From: Streptomyces sp. NBC_00083
GTDB lineage: Bacteria; Actinomycetota; Actinomycetes; Streptomycetales; Streptomycetaceae
Reading direction: 5' to 3'
Assembly: GCF_026343295.1 (NCBI RefSeq)
Contig: NZ_JAPELY010000001.1
Span: 2,852,001 to 2,916,000, forward strand
DNA: 64,000 nucleotides
Shown: one piece after another, positions 50,939 to 59,961 of the stretch
Layout of the letters: the number at the start of each line of letters is the position of its first letter
How positions within the stretch are numbered: the first letter of the stretch is position 1
The notes under the pieces: generated by a model
Told to the model about the DNA's origin: nothing
Seen by the model: only the letters and a program-made list of their open reading frames with translations
The model's database searches: none
Program-made: the position numbers and the translations under genes

Positions 50939-51577
50939 ATGGCACTGTTGAGCAAACTGTCGCGCTCTCGCGCGATCAGGTGGGGTGTGCTGGTTGTCGC
51001 GATCGGTGCGGTGGCGCTGGTCGTCGTGGCGCTCACGCGTGGCGGGTCGGACGCGTCCGCCGCCCAGAAGGACCCCGCGTGGTGCACGCCGGGCACCCAG
51101 CGCACCGCGCTCTGCCCCCACAGCAAGGTGTTCGTCCCCAAGGACTACGCCGTCCACGGCGACGCCTTCGAGTGCATCAACTTCGCCAGCCAGGCGGATG
51201 CCCAGGCGGTGCTGCGGGCCAACCCCACCGATCCGAACCACCTCGACGACGGAGGCGGCGTCGCCTGCCGTGGGCTGCCGGAACCGCGCGACACCACCCC
51301 CGTCACCGGAGCCGCGCAGCACTTCGCATGCGGACCCGGCGAGACCCGCAGCGCGCTCTGTCCGCAGGCGAAGAGGGCCTTCGACCCCCGCTACTTCCTG
51401 CGCTACGGCAGTGACGCCTACGACTGCTCGGACTTCGCCGCCCAGGCGGAGGCGCAGGCCGTCCTGCGCTTCGCGCCGTCCGACCCGAACCACCTCGACG
51501 ACGACGGGAACGGCGTCGCGTGCCCGAACCTGCCGGGCCCCAAGGACGTCAAGCCCGTGCAACGGGGAACGTCGTGA
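50939..51577 (+). CDS. Membrane-anchored double Excalibur domain protein
   Basis: A 212-residue protein. One N-terminal membrane helix (WGVLVVAIGAVALVVVAL, residues 15-32) anchors two extracellular Excalibur domains (about 75-115 and 150-200), each with a DCxxF/CINF start, DPNHLDxDGxGVAC Ca-binding loop and Cys pair. An extra Cys-containing segment (CTPGTQRTALCP, CGPGETRSALCP) precedes each, so the unit is duplicated. It starts the operon with the pilin-propeller gene, whose alternative start overlaps its stop. Confidence 0.82.
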   Translation: MALLSKLSRSRAIRWGVLVVAIGAVALVVVALTRGGSDASAAQKDPAWCTPGTQRTALCPHSKVFVPKDYAVHGDAFECINFASQADAQAVLRANPTDPNHLDDGGGVACRGLPEPRDTTPVTGAAQHFACGPGETRSALCPQAKRAFDPRYFLRYGSDAYDCSDFAAQAEAQAVLRFAPSDPNHLDDDGNGVACPNLPGPKDVKPVQRGTS

Positions 51578-51645
51578 CACGGCAAGCGCTCGCGCGTGCG
51601 CTCGGGCTGAACGTGACCCATCGATTGAAGGAAACCCCGACTGCC

Positions 51646-53229
51646 ATGACCTGGGACCAGCGCCGGTTCACCTCGCGCGCCAGAGGCCAAGACGGCTTCA
51701 CACTCATCGAGTTGCTCGTGGTCATCGTGATACTCGGCGTCCTTGCCGCCATCGTGGTGTTCTCCGTCAAGGGCATCGGCGACAAGGGCCACAAGAGCGC
51801 GGTCTCCGCGGACGCGGCCACCCTGCGCACGGCCGAGGAGGCCTACTGCGCGAAGCACGGGCGCTACGGAACGGCCGACGACCTGACGGGTGACGGCCTC
51901 CTCTCCAGCGAACCGGTCTACAACCTGGTGCAGGTCGGCGACGAGAACAAGTGCGGTCACGGCGCAGCGTCGTCGTTCACGCTGACGGACACGTCCACGC
52001 CGACGGAGAGCGGAGCCGACTCGATCCCGGTGGGTGCGAACCCCGCGGACCTCGCGGTCGACGAAAAGGCCGATCGCGTCTACGTCGTGTCCACCGGTGG
52101 CAACAACGTGACCGTGATCGACGGCAAGACCGACACCGCGACGGGTGCTCCGATCGACGTGTCCAGCGCTGTGTCGAGCCCGTCCCGCATCGCGGTCGAC
52201 GCCGGCACGGGCCGGGTCTACGTCGGTGGGACGAACGGCGTCGCGATCATCGACACCGCCCATTCCAATCAACTGACCCACGTCAGCGGCTTCACGGCGG
52301 CCGTCACCAGCCTCGCCGTCTCTCCCGAGAACGGCGACGTCTACATCGGCGGTGGTCTGTCGAGCACCTCGACCGTCGCCTACATCCCGACCGGCAGCTC
52401 GTCGGCGACGTCGATCCCGCTGCCCGCCCCGGGTCTCCCGGGCGCGAGCAACAGCATGGACTTCTCCTTCGACTCCGTGCACCACGCGGTGTACTTCGCG
52501 AAGTTGGGCCTCGGCAGCGGCACGGCCCCCCTCTCCACCATCGGCCTGTTCGCCATCTCGTCCCAGACCCACGAGGCCAGGGTGGCGGTGCAGTTCCCGA
52601 CGAAGCAGTCCTGCGGCACCAACGCCGGGGACGTCCTCCTCTCCAACTCCGTTCGTGGCACCGCCGCTGTCGATCCCGGCCGCAACCTGGTCTACCTCCT
52701 GGCCAAGAGGTGCGCCCCGGACCCGGCGAACCCCAAGGGCCAGTGGAAGGTCGTCGCGACGACGATGGTCATCAACCCGGTCGACGGCAGCACGACCGCG
52801 ATCGACGACCCGGTGACACCCACGTCCTCCGGCCCCAACGCCGTGTTCTACAACCCCGCGGCAGGGGCGGCCTACGCCTACTTCGACGGTGGCGCGAACT
52901 GCGGCGGAGCCGGGGCCCGCGTCGACCGGATCGTCGGAACCGAGGTCACGGGGCAGGCCTTGGTCTGCGCGGTGTCACCTGCCGTCGGGAATCAGGCGCA
53001 CAAGTTCGCCGTGCTGAGGAACTACAACAGGATCTTCGTCGCACAACAGAGGAGTGGAGGAGCTCCGGGCGGCATCGGGATGGCCAACGGCAGCACGCTG
53101 CTGGGGCAGGCGCCGCTCGGAACGCCCCGCCAGTTCGGCGCGTTGGCGGCGGACAACACCACGGGCAAGGTGTACGCCGTCGACCCGCTGGGCGGGACGG
53201 TCGCCGTGTTCCGGACGGGGTCGGCCTAG
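51646..53229 (+). CDS. Pilin fused to a C-terminal beta-propeller
   Basis: A 527-residue protein. The 17-residue leader ends QDG-FTLIELLVVIVILGVLAAIVVFSV, and the first ~125 residues are paralogous to the pilin at 44716 (shared TAEEA, RYGTADDLTG). After a short linker there is a ~400-residue beta-propeller of the YVTN/NHL kind, with repeats such as ADLAVDEKADRVYVVSTGGNNVTVIDG, RIAVDAGTGRVYVGGTNGVAIID and SLAVSPENGDVYIGG. Prepilin processing would put the propeller outside, on or at the tip of the pilus. ATG 51646 gives a normal leader; GTG 51574 overlaps the upstream stop as GTGA and would give a 41-residue leader. Confidence 0.85.
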   Translation: MTWDQRRFTSRARGQDGFTLIELLVVIVILGVLAAIVVFSVKGIGDKGHKSAVSADAATLRTAEEAYCAKHGRYGTADDLTGDGLLSSEPVYNLVQVGDENKCGHGAASSFTLTDTSTPTESGADSIPVGANPADLAVDEKADRVYVVSTGGNNVTVIDGKTDTATGAPIDVSSAVSSPSRIAVDAGTGRVYVGGTNGVAIIDTAHSNQLTHVSGFTAAVTSLAVSPENGDVYIGGGLSSTSTVAYIPTGSSSATSIPLPAPGLPGASNSMDFSFDSVHHAVYFAKLGLGSGTAPLSTIGLFAISSQTHEARVAVQFPTKQSCGTNAGDVLLSNSVRGTAAVDPGRNLVYLLAKRCAPDPANPKGQWKVVATTMVINPVDGSTTAIDDPVTPTSSGPNAVFYNPAAGAAYAYFDGGANCGGAGARVDRIVGTEVTGQALVCAVSPAVGNQAHKFAVLRNYNRIFVAQQRSGGAPGGIGMANGSTLLGQAPLGTPRQFGALAADNTTGKVYAVDPLGGTVAVFRTGSA

Positions 53230-53681
53230 GGTCATGCCAGACACGAGGGGCATGCGCTCAACCGCGACGCGGTCAGGGCCCAGGCCGACGCGCGAGCGCC
53301 GAAGGGCATGCGGTGGCCGCCGGCCCACCGCGACTTCATGACCGACGAACTCCCGCGATCCGCTCGGCGTGCGGATGCCTCCACCGGCATCCGCACGCCG
53401 AGCAGACGCCGTTGTGGCGTCCATGGGGAGGACGAACCGGCCGAAGCGGTGACCGCCATGGCCGAACCCTGCTGGAAACCGACGGTAACTCCCGCTCCCG
53501 CGCGACGGATTGAAGGACGGCTATAGGGTGTAACACCTGACGCCCGTCAACTACCGCGCAGACATGGGGCGCTGACGATCGGGCCGACTCGCGGGAGCCG
53601 TCGAGGGCGGCGGCCCCGGGCCGGTTCGGGACAGCGTTCCACGCCACCGCGGTTCCGGCCGCGGCACGGTGAGAGGACTCG
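53230..53681. other. 452-bp region between the pilin-propeller and DUF4157 genes
   Basis: It holds a clear terminator at 53363-53402 and then the upstream region of the DUF4157 gene. A TATAGGGT box near 53523 could be a -10 element. Several frames are open but Arg/Ala-rich and look non-coding. Confidence 0.55.
53363..53402 (+). terminator. Terminator after the pilin-propeller gene
   Basis: A perfect 17-bp stem (53363-53379 with 53386-53402) and a six-base loop, 134 bases past the stop codon. Confidence 0.8.
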
Positions 53682-55547
53682 ATGTACACCAACGAGAAGG
53701 CCCAGGCCTCCGAGAGCAAGAAGCCCCACCGGGTCGCGGCCGGGAACCCGGTCAGGGAGGACGGCGCGTCGCCCGGCCTGCTGGCCCTCCAGAACACCGC
53801 GGGCAACGCGGCCGTCCTGCAGCTGCTCCGCCAATCCGGCCACAGCTGGGCCCAGGACCGGCACCGGCACTCCGCCGGCTGCGGCGACCAGCGGCAGAGC
53901 GGGGCCTCGGCAGCCGAGACGGTGCAGCGGTCCGCCGTCCCCGAGGTGTTGCGGGCATCGGGCCGCCCCCTTGACGACCGTACCCGTACGGACATGGAGG
54001 CCCGGCTCGGCGCCGACTTCTCGGGTGTGCGCATCCACGACGACTCCCACGCCAAGGCGTCCGCGGCCGAGGTCGGCGCCCGCGCCTACACGAGCGGTGA
54101 CCACGTCGTCATCGGCGACGGCGGGGCCGACAAGCACACGTTGGCCCATGAGTTGACGCACGTGATCCAGCAGCGCCAGGGGCCGGTGGCCGGCACCGAC
54201 CGCGGGGACGGCGTGCGCGTTTCGGATCCGGGGGACAGGTTCGAGCGCGAGGCCGAGGCCAACGCGCACCGGGCCATGTCCGGGGAGGCGCCCGTGCAGC
54301 GCACCACCGCGGCCGCCGCAGGACCGGCCCACCAGGGCGCGCCCGTGGTGGCACGGATGCCCGCCGACGGAACCGGGAGCGAGACGGCGAAGCCCTGGCT
54401 GGTCTTCGGCGTCGACGGGCGCAGCAAGGAACAGCTGGTCTCGGCCGTGGAAGCCGGGTACCGGCGCTTCGACACGGCGGAGAGCTACCGCAACATCGAC
54501 ACGGTGTCCGAAGTGCTGCGGGGCCGGCCGCGGGAGGACTACGAGGTCCTCTACAAGTTCGACGTCCGGTCCGGTGAGGGAGCCGCCGCGCTGCGCGCTC
54601 GGCTGAAACACGTCGCCACGCTGTTCGGTGGCAGGCTCGACTCGCTGATCATCCACAACCTGGACGGGGAGCGGGGCGCGCTGACGCAGGCCTGGCAGGT
54701 CCTCAACGAGCTGAAGAGCGAGCACATCACGGGGCAGGTCGGCCTCGGCAACATCGGCGAGAACCACACGGACCTGCTGCGCGAACTCGGCGGTGTCGAC
54801 GTCGTGGAGAACTCGGTGGAGAGTGTGCTGCTCAGCGAGAACGTCGAGAAGGCAATCAAGGAGTCGGGCGCGCACCTGTACTACTACGACGTCATCAGGA
54901 CCGCCCAGCAGATGGACCTCGATCTGACCTCGCCCGACGATCTGAACGGTCTCATCTACACGATGGCGGGCACGTTCCCCCGGTCGGACGGCACGTCCAA
55001 CGCCACCATGATCAGCAGCAGTGGCACGGCCCGTACCCAGACGTCCAACCTGGCCAACTTCGGTGGCGGGCCCGACCATGAGGACTTCACCGGGGACGAG
55101 CAGTACGGCGCCATGGGCAAGATCGACCAGTGGCGCAAGCAGCAGAGTTCCGGCCAGACCAACGACACCTCGTTCGCGTTGCGCGGCGAACTCAGCGAGT
55201 GGCTCGTCGGGCTCTGCGACGGAGGCACGGCCGACACCCTGCGCCAGTCCATCGTGGACGCGGCGAAGAACGAAGGCCTGCCGGTGACGCAGACGTTCAT
55301 CGAGAAGTGGCTGGTGGACGGGGGCCATGTCACCGCCGATGACCTCGGCACCGTCCGGGTTCCGTCGCGTGTGGGTCTGAAGCGCCGCTACATCGGCATG
55401 CCTCTGCGGGACGCCCTGGGTGCGCTGTTCGGCGTCAAGAACTGCGACTGGAAGTGGTCCATCCAGCTGGTGCAGCTGCTGTTCAGCGACGCGGATACGT
55501 GGGACTGCGCCCTGCGGTTCGGGGCGGACGAGATCGTCCAGGAGTGA
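53682..55547 (+). CDS. DUF4157 - aldo-keto reductase fusion, candidate injection-system effector
   Basis: A 621-residue protein without a signal peptide. Residues ~85-200 are DUF4157, the domain that marks effectors loaded into extracellular contractile injection systems: MEARLGADFSGVRIHDDSHA, HELTHVIQQ (HExxH at 156-160) and REAEANAHRAM. Residues ~238-430 are an aldo-keto reductase barrel with the full catalytic tetrad D264, Y269, K292 and H325 in the right contexts (RFDTAESYRN, VLYKFDV, SLIIHNLDGE) and QVGLGNIGENHTDLL. The C-terminal ~190 residues are a separate unknown domain. GAGAGG precedes ATG 53682. No injection-system structural genes are in the window. Confidence 0.82.
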   Translation: MYTNEKAQASESKKPHRVAAGNPVREDGASPGLLALQNTAGNAAVLQLLRQSGHSWAQDRHRHSAGCGDQRQSGASAAETVQRSAVPEVLRASGRPLDDRTRTDMEARLGADFSGVRIHDDSHAKASAAEVGARAYTSGDHVVIGDGGADKHTLAHELTHVIQQRQGPVAGTDRGDGVRVSDPGDRFEREAEANAHRAMSGEAPVQRTTAAAAGPAHQGAPVVARMPADGTGSETAKPWLVFGVDGRSKEQLVSAVEAGYRRFDTAESYRNIDTVSEVLRGRPREDYEVLYKFDVRSGEGAAALRARLKHVATLFGGRLDSLIIHNLDGERGALTQAWQVLNELKSEHITGQVGLGNIGENHTDLLRELGGVDVVENSVESVLLSENVEKAIKESGAHLYYYDVIRTAQQMDLDLTSPDDLNGLIYTMAGTFPRSDGTSNATMISSSGTARTQTSNLANFGGGPDHEDFTGDEQYGAMGKIDQWRKQQSSGQTNDTSFALRGELSEWLVGLCDGGTADTLRQSIVDAAKNEGLPVTQTFIEKWLVDGGHVTADDLGTVRVPSRVGLKRRYIGMPLRDALGALFGVKNCDWKWSIQLVQLLFSDADTWDCALRFGADEIVQE

Positions 55548-55739
55548 CCGGCGGTCCGGCGGGACGGATGTGAGGGGGAGGGGCCCCGCGGGAGGGTGTG
55601 AGGGGCGGGGCCCGGCGGATCGTGGTCGGTGCGCGACGGCTCGCCGACGAGCACCGACGCCCCGAGACGCCGGCCTGCCGAGCGCCCCCGGTCGGGCGGG
55701 ACTCGGCGGCTGGCGCCGCGCCGACGGGGTGGGCGTCCG

Positions 55740-56258
55740 TCAGGCGCTGGCCGCCGCCGTGCAGGACGAGTTGCCGCCGCAGTACGTGATGTCCCAGTGG
55801 CTGCCCTCGTTGGCGTAGACGTTGCCGGCCGAAGAGCGCCACCGGGTCGCGCCGTCGCTGCGGGTCGCGATGTGGGTGAAACTGTTCGTGACGTACGAGT
55901 CGATGCAGGAGTTCCGGGAGATGTCGGCCTTGTAGCCGTTGTAGTGGCTGTAGGTGCCCGACGCGTGGCCGACTTCGGTGCCGCCGGTGACGTTGATCGC
56001 ACAGCCGCTGGCGCTCTTGAGTGTCCTGAGGCCGTCCACGGTCGCCTGGTTGATCTGGTCGTACGAGGTGCAGGTGCCGTTGGACCGGGTGGTGCAGCCG
56101 CCGCTGGAGGAGTGGGTGACCCCGGCGGCCGACAGCTGCGAGGCGGCCGCGGACTGGCTGAGCTTGGCGACGGCCGCGTCGGCGGTGCCGGACAGGGCGA
56201 GGACAGTGGCTGCGGCCAGGGCGCCCGAGCCGACGAGCAGTCGCTGACGATTCATCAT
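55740..56258 (-). CDS. Secreted M15-like D,D-peptidase
   Basis: A 172-residue secreted protein: signal peptide (1-28, ending GTADA), then a compact domain with the M15/hedgehog-type Zn site. The ligands are His and Asp in the SHYNGYKADI segment (H-x6-D, near residue 105) and His in EGSHWDITYC near residue 157. Three Cys pairs suggest disulfides. Such enzymes trim peptidoglycan peptides. Two adjacent ATGs (56258, 56255) follow GGAGG; the first is used. Confidence 0.75.
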   Translation of the reverse strand: MMNRQRLLVGSGALAAATVLALSGTADAAVAKLSQSAAASQLSAAGVTHSSSGGCTTRSNGTCTSYDQINQATVDGLRTLKSASGCAINVTGGTEVGHASGTYSHYNGYKADISRNSCIDSYVTNSFTHIATRSDGATRWRSSAGNVYANEGSHWDITYCGGNSSCTAAASA

Positions 56259-56596
56259 GATGCCTTTTCCTCCAGTGAGTTGAGTGGCAATGCGGTGAAG
56301 CGCGCTGCATACACAAGAGCTGAGAGGGGCGGGTGTGGCAGGGATGCCGACGGCCGCCGAGACTACCCCGGAAGGTGCCCTTGTGTGAACGCCAGGTCGA
56401 TACCGCCCCCGACGACAGCGCCCGGTCGGCCGCCCGCCGACTGCCCGGCCTGTGGGGGTTCGCGTCCGCTGTCCGCCAGCCGGTCTCCCTGCCACCGCCC
56501 GCCGCTGCCGGAGTCTGTGTGTGTCTTGTCGTCGTCCTGTGTCTTTCCTGGGTCCCCGGACCGTGCCTCCACCGGATGCACGAGCATTCCCGCGTG
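56259..56596. other. 338-bp divergent intergenic region
   Basis: Between the divergent M15-like and LGFP genes, so it must hold promoters for both. I cannot pick out convincing -10/-35 pairs. The in-frame extension upstream of the LGFP gene is Arg/Pro-rich and non-conserved in character. Confidence 0.5.
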
Positions 56597-57667
56597 ATGA
56601 CTCTTCGAAGAAAATCCATTGCGGGCAGCGGGACGGGAACCGCGCGCCTCCTCGCCACGCTCACCGCGAGCCTCTTGCTGCTGCTCGGCTTACAGGCGGC
56701 TCCCGCGTCCGCCCAGGTCTTCTGCGACCAGGGCCACTCGGTCGACGGCGCGATCTGGACGGAGTACACCCAGACACCGGGCGTGCAGCAGTCTCTCGGT
56801 TGCCCGACCAGTGACGAACTCGGCCTTCCGGACGGGGTAGGCCGGCGCCAGGTCTTCGACAACGGATCGATCTACTGGAGTCCCGACACCGGCGCCCATG
56901 CCGTGTGGGGTCTGATCGGCCAGGAGTGGGCTCAACAGGGCTGGGAGGGCGGCTACATGGGCTACCCCCTCAGCGACGAACTCAATAACCCCGATGGGGT
57001 CGGCGTCCGCCAGCAGTTCCAACAGGCGACGGTCTACTGGAGCCCTGCCTCGGGAGCGCACGCGGTACACGGCCTGATCGGGAGCTACTGGGGAGAGAAG
57101 GGCTATGAGCGGGGTTTCTACGGCTACCCCACGAGCGACGAGTACAGCGCCGGACACGTCGGTGGCAACGTTGCCGACAACATCGGCGTACGCCAGGACT
57201 TCCAGGCGGGCCGGTACCTCCTGTACAGCCCCGGCCAGGCCGACGCCTTCGAGAGCTGCCAGAACGGATGCATGGGCTATGGCGGCACCACGAACACGCA
57301 GTGGGTCAAGAAGACCGAGGTCTACGTCAGCCTGCGTGACTCCAACCTCAGTTCCGTGCACGTCACTCCGACCGACGCGGCTTTCGCGACCGTGAACCCC
57401 GCGAAGGACAGCGCCAAGGACCACATGTCGGACACCTGGAAGCAGGTATGGTCCAACATCCAGCCCTTCCCGAACGCCAACCAGACCCGGACCCAATCGG
57501 TCTACGATCAGCTGCTCTGTCACGCGGACTTCTCCTACTCGGACCCGCGTACCGACGGTGATCACTTCGGCGGTCCGACGTGGGACCTGGAAGCGTGGCG
57601 GCCCGAGCTGACCGGCGACAACGACGCGAAGCTCAAGACGATGCTCTCGTCCCGATGCAACTGGTAG
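56597..57667 (+). CDS. Secreted LGFP-repeat protein with a DUF2599 domain
   Basis: A 356-residue secreted protein. A signal peptide (to ~35, ending APASA) is followed by three LGFP repeats (about 40-200): LGCPTSDELGLPDGVGRRQVFDNGSIYWSPDTGAHAVWGLI and two like it. Repeats of this kind bind the actinobacterial cell wall. Residues ~225-356 are DUF2599 (KKTEVYVSLR, WKQVWSNIQPFPN, LLCHADFSYSDPR and GPTWDLEAWRPE). The start is not certain; ATG 56576 is in frame. Confidence 0.85.
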   Translation: MTLRRKSIAGSGTGTARLLATLTASLLLLLGLQAAPASAQVFCDQGHSVDGAIWTEYTQTPGVQQSLGCPTSDELGLPDGVGRRQVFDNGSIYWSPDTGAHAVWGLIGQEWAQQGWEGGYMGYPLSDELNNPDGVGVRQQFQQATVYWSPASGAHAVHGLIGSYWGEKGYERGFYGYPTSDEYSAGHVGGNVADNIGVRQDFQAGRYLLYSPGQADAFESCQNGCMGYGGTTNTQWVKKTEVYVSLRDSNLSSVHVTPTDAAFATVNPAKDSAKDHMSDTWKQVWSNIQPFPNANQTRTQSVYDQLLCHADFSYSDPRTDGDHFGGPTWDLEAWRPELTGDNDAKLKTMLSSRCNW

Positions 57668-57691
57668 GGCCTGGCCGAGCGAGCCCGCGCT

Positions 57692-57970
57692 TCAGCACAG
57701 CTTTCCGGTGTACCAGGCGTTGCGGATCTTCGTGGCGGGGCCGAGGTAGGTGACGCCGGGGGAGACGCAGCGGTTCTTGTCCCAGCCGAGGACGACGTCG
57801 ATGTGGATGTCGATGATGCTGCCGTCGTGGGTGCAGTGGTTGTAGTACGAGTTGCCGTAGCTGACGAAGTAGCCGCAGACGGCGGCGTTGGCGGGGGTGG
57901 CCGTGGCCACGGCGGCGCCGCCCAGCAGGGCGAGGGAGGCGAGCGTGGCGGCGATCGGGCGAGTGCGCAT
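57692..57970 (-). CDS. Secreted DUF6355 protein
   Basis: A 92-residue secreted protein: signal peptide (1-30, ending ANA), then the DUF6355 pattern VCGYFVSYGNSYYNHC, RCVSPGVTYLG and AWYTGKLC with four Cys. This family is annotated as tied to natural product biosynthesis, without known mechanism. AAGGAG precedes ATG 57970. Convergent with the LGFP gene. Confidence 0.75.
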   Translation of the reverse strand: MRTRPIAATLASLALLGGAAVATATPANAAVCGYFVSYGNSYYNHCTHDGSIIDIHIDVVLGWDKNRCVSPGVTYLGPATKIRNAWYTGKLC

Positions 57971-58208
57971 CTGAGGCTCCTTCATGGGCGGTCGACCCAG
58001 GTTAGGAGCTGGATAAATGCCCTGTACAGGGCGCATTGTGCGGTCTGCGCCCGTTCCGCCGTACGGCACAGGGGTAGGCGAACAGGCGTGCCTCTGGGGC
58101 GACTTGGCGCCACGGGCCCCCGGCCCTGCCGGGTTCAGGCGGACTCGGCTGCGCGGCGGGTCTGGGGGCGGGGGCGGATCAGGTGCGCGATGCCCGCGCA
58201 CGCCCGGC

Positions 58209-58574
58209 TCACCCGGTCGATCTGCTCGTCGGTGAGGTCGCTGCCCGCAGCGCCGCCGCGGTCTGCCCCGCGTCGTAGCCGGGCGGGACCCCGTCGACCA
58301 GGACGAGGTCCCCGGGAATGTGGTCGGTCCGCAGCGGGGCGATCTCCTGGTAGGCGGCGGAGTCGTACCAGGCGCGGGCCGCCTCGATGTCCGGGAAGCC
58401 GATGATCACCAGTGCCCCGAGCCACTCGCCCTCGCGGACCTCCAGCGGCGCGTTGTGCACGAGGAATTGGCCGCCGAAGGGCGCGAGCGTGCCCGGAATC
58501 CGCTCCATGTAGACGAAGACGTCGTCGTCCAGGTGGGTCGGCGGGCGCAGGTTGGCGATGGCGTACGCGGTCAT
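58209..58574 (-). CDS. DUF1330 family protein
   Basis: A 121-residue protein with the dimeric ferredoxin-like DUF1330 fold: MTAYAIANLRPP, VFVYMERIPGTLAPFGGQFLVHNAP, LVIIGFPDIEAARAWYDSAAYQEI, then LVLVDGVPPGYDA. No activity is known. Strong GAGGAG site before ATG 58574. A second DUF1330 gene lies at 62793, 4 kb away on the same strand. Confidence 0.85.
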   Translation of the reverse strand: MTAYAIANLRPPTHLDDDVFVYMERIPGTLAPFGGQFLVHNAPLEVREGEWLGALVIIGFPDIEAARAWYDSAAYQEIAPLRTDHIPGDLVLVDGVPPGYDAGQTAAALRAATSPTSRSTG

Positions 58575-58759
58575 GGGGTCCTCCTCGGAGACGGTGCCCT
58601 GCTCCTGTGCGGGGCTCCCGTGCGAACGCTCCGATCATGCCCGCGGCGGCGGGGGCGGGTCGATTACTCCGGAGGTAAGCGCCCGTGCTGTGGAGCCGGG
58701 ACGGCCGAGCGTCGTCGGCGCTGTCCCTGGCACGCGCATGACGGATGTCAGTGGCGGCG

Positions 58760-59800
58760 TCACTCGCTCGACGGGCCGGTCAGTCGGTCACCGTCGACTC
58801 GGGTTCCCGCCTGCTTGACCTGTCGGACGATGGGGCTGATCTCCATGCCCTCGACACCGGGCAGGGCGCCGACGCGGCCGGTGGTGAACTCGAACAGCTC
58901 GTCGAGATCGCGGCACTGTACGACGGCATGGAGGTTGTACGGTCCGGACACCGCGGCGGCGAACCCCACCTCGGGCATCAGCGCCATGGCCCGCCCGACA
59001 GCCTTGACCTTGCCCGGATGGACCCGCATCCACAGGTTGGCCCGTGCGCGGTATCCCAGGGCCATCGGTGCGATCTCCACGTCGATGTGGACCACGTGGT
59101 CGGAGAGCAGGGCGTGCAGCCGTCGTGACACCCGGCCCGGCGTGAGGTCGGCGGCGGCCGCGAGGTCGACGAGACTGGCGCGTCCGTCGGCGGCGAGGGC
59201 CGCGAGCAGTTTCTCGTCCTCGGCGTTGAGCTGCGCGGCCTGATTCCGCACAACGGGGCGTTCGGTGAAGGGATTTCCGCCGCTTCCCAGCGCGGACTCC
59301 TGCTCGGGGGTCAGGGTTCCGGCGAGCGCGGCCCAATAGTGGCCGCGTCCGCCCACGAACTGGCGGAGCAGCACCGATGCCTGGACGTCGAGCACGGCGG
59401 CGGTGCGGGGGAGGCGGCGGCCGAGCAGATCGTCGCGTTGCTCCTGTGACCGCGAGCGGACGGCGCAGGTGATCTCGGAGCCCGCGGCGTTCAGGGCGAC
59501 CCAGCCGACGTCGTCGCGTTGCGCGAGTGCGTCGGCGATGGCCGTGGCACTGCCGGGCCGGCAGCGCAGTCGCACCATCCATCGGCTCTGGCCGAGCGCC
59601 CCCGGATCGACGACGCCGATCACCCGGATCGCCCCGGCACGTCGCATGCGGCGATAGCGGCGGGCGATGGTCGGCTCGGAGAGCCCGAGGACGCTCGCCA
59701 CGGTGGCGAACCCGACCCGTGGGTCGATCTGAAGGGCGCGAAGGATTCGCACATCGTCCGACTCCAGCATGGTGGAATCGGCGATTTCAGGATGCGACAT
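58760..59800 (-). CDS. Double-module Lrp/AsnC family regulator
   Basis: A 346-residue protein built from two AsnC units in tandem, each an HTH (DDVRILRALQIDPRVGFATVASVLGLSEPTIARRYRRM; EDEKLLAALAADGRASLVDLAAAADLTPGRVSRRLHALL) followed by a RAM-type domain. Tandem AsnC proteins may form octamer-like assemblies with half the subunits. It is divergent from an SDR gene, which is the likely target. ATG 59800 lacks a ribosome site; ATG 59770 is in frame. Confidence 0.82.
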   Translation of the reverse strand: MSHPEIADSTMLESDDVRILRALQIDPRVGFATVASVLGLSEPTIARRYRRMRRAGAIRVIGVVDPGALGQSRWMVRLRCRPGSATAIADALAQRDDVGWVALNAAGSEITCAVRSRSQEQRDDLLGRRLPRTAAVLDVQASVLLRQFVGGRGHYWAALAGTLTPEQESALGSGGNPFTERPVVRNQAAQLNAEDEKLLAALAADGRASLVDLAAAADLTPGRVSRRLHALLSDHVVHIDVEIAPMALGYRARANLWMRVHPGKVKAVGRAMALMPEVGFAAAVSGPYNLHAVVQCRDLDELFEFTTGRVGALPGVEGMEISPIVRQVKQAGTRVDGDRLTGPSSE

Positions 59801-59961
59801 GGCGGCAATACTACGGAGCGCGCCGTTTCCGGCCCGTAGCGCGCCATGGGTAGCCGAGGCTTGCACAGTACGGCCGACGGACAGGGGATGTGAAGGCCGA
59901 GCCTCTTCGGCTGCGGATCCCGGTCTCTCGGCAGCGACGCACCAGCGAAGGGCTCCGGGCC
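59801..59961. promoter_or_regulatory. Divergent regulatory region with an inverted repeat
   Basis: CTACGG (59811-59816) and CCGTAG (59834-59839) form an inverted repeat just upstream of the AsnC gene. This fits an operator through which AsnC controls itself and the SDR. Confidence 0.45.

Noticed and set aside
58135..58208. Minus-strand tail in another frame after the first DUF1330 gene that reads like a protein end (SDLTDEQIDRVSRACAG)
   Set aside because: It could be a frameshifted C-terminus of the DUF1330 protein or a relic, but the fragment is too short and I cannot match it to a family.
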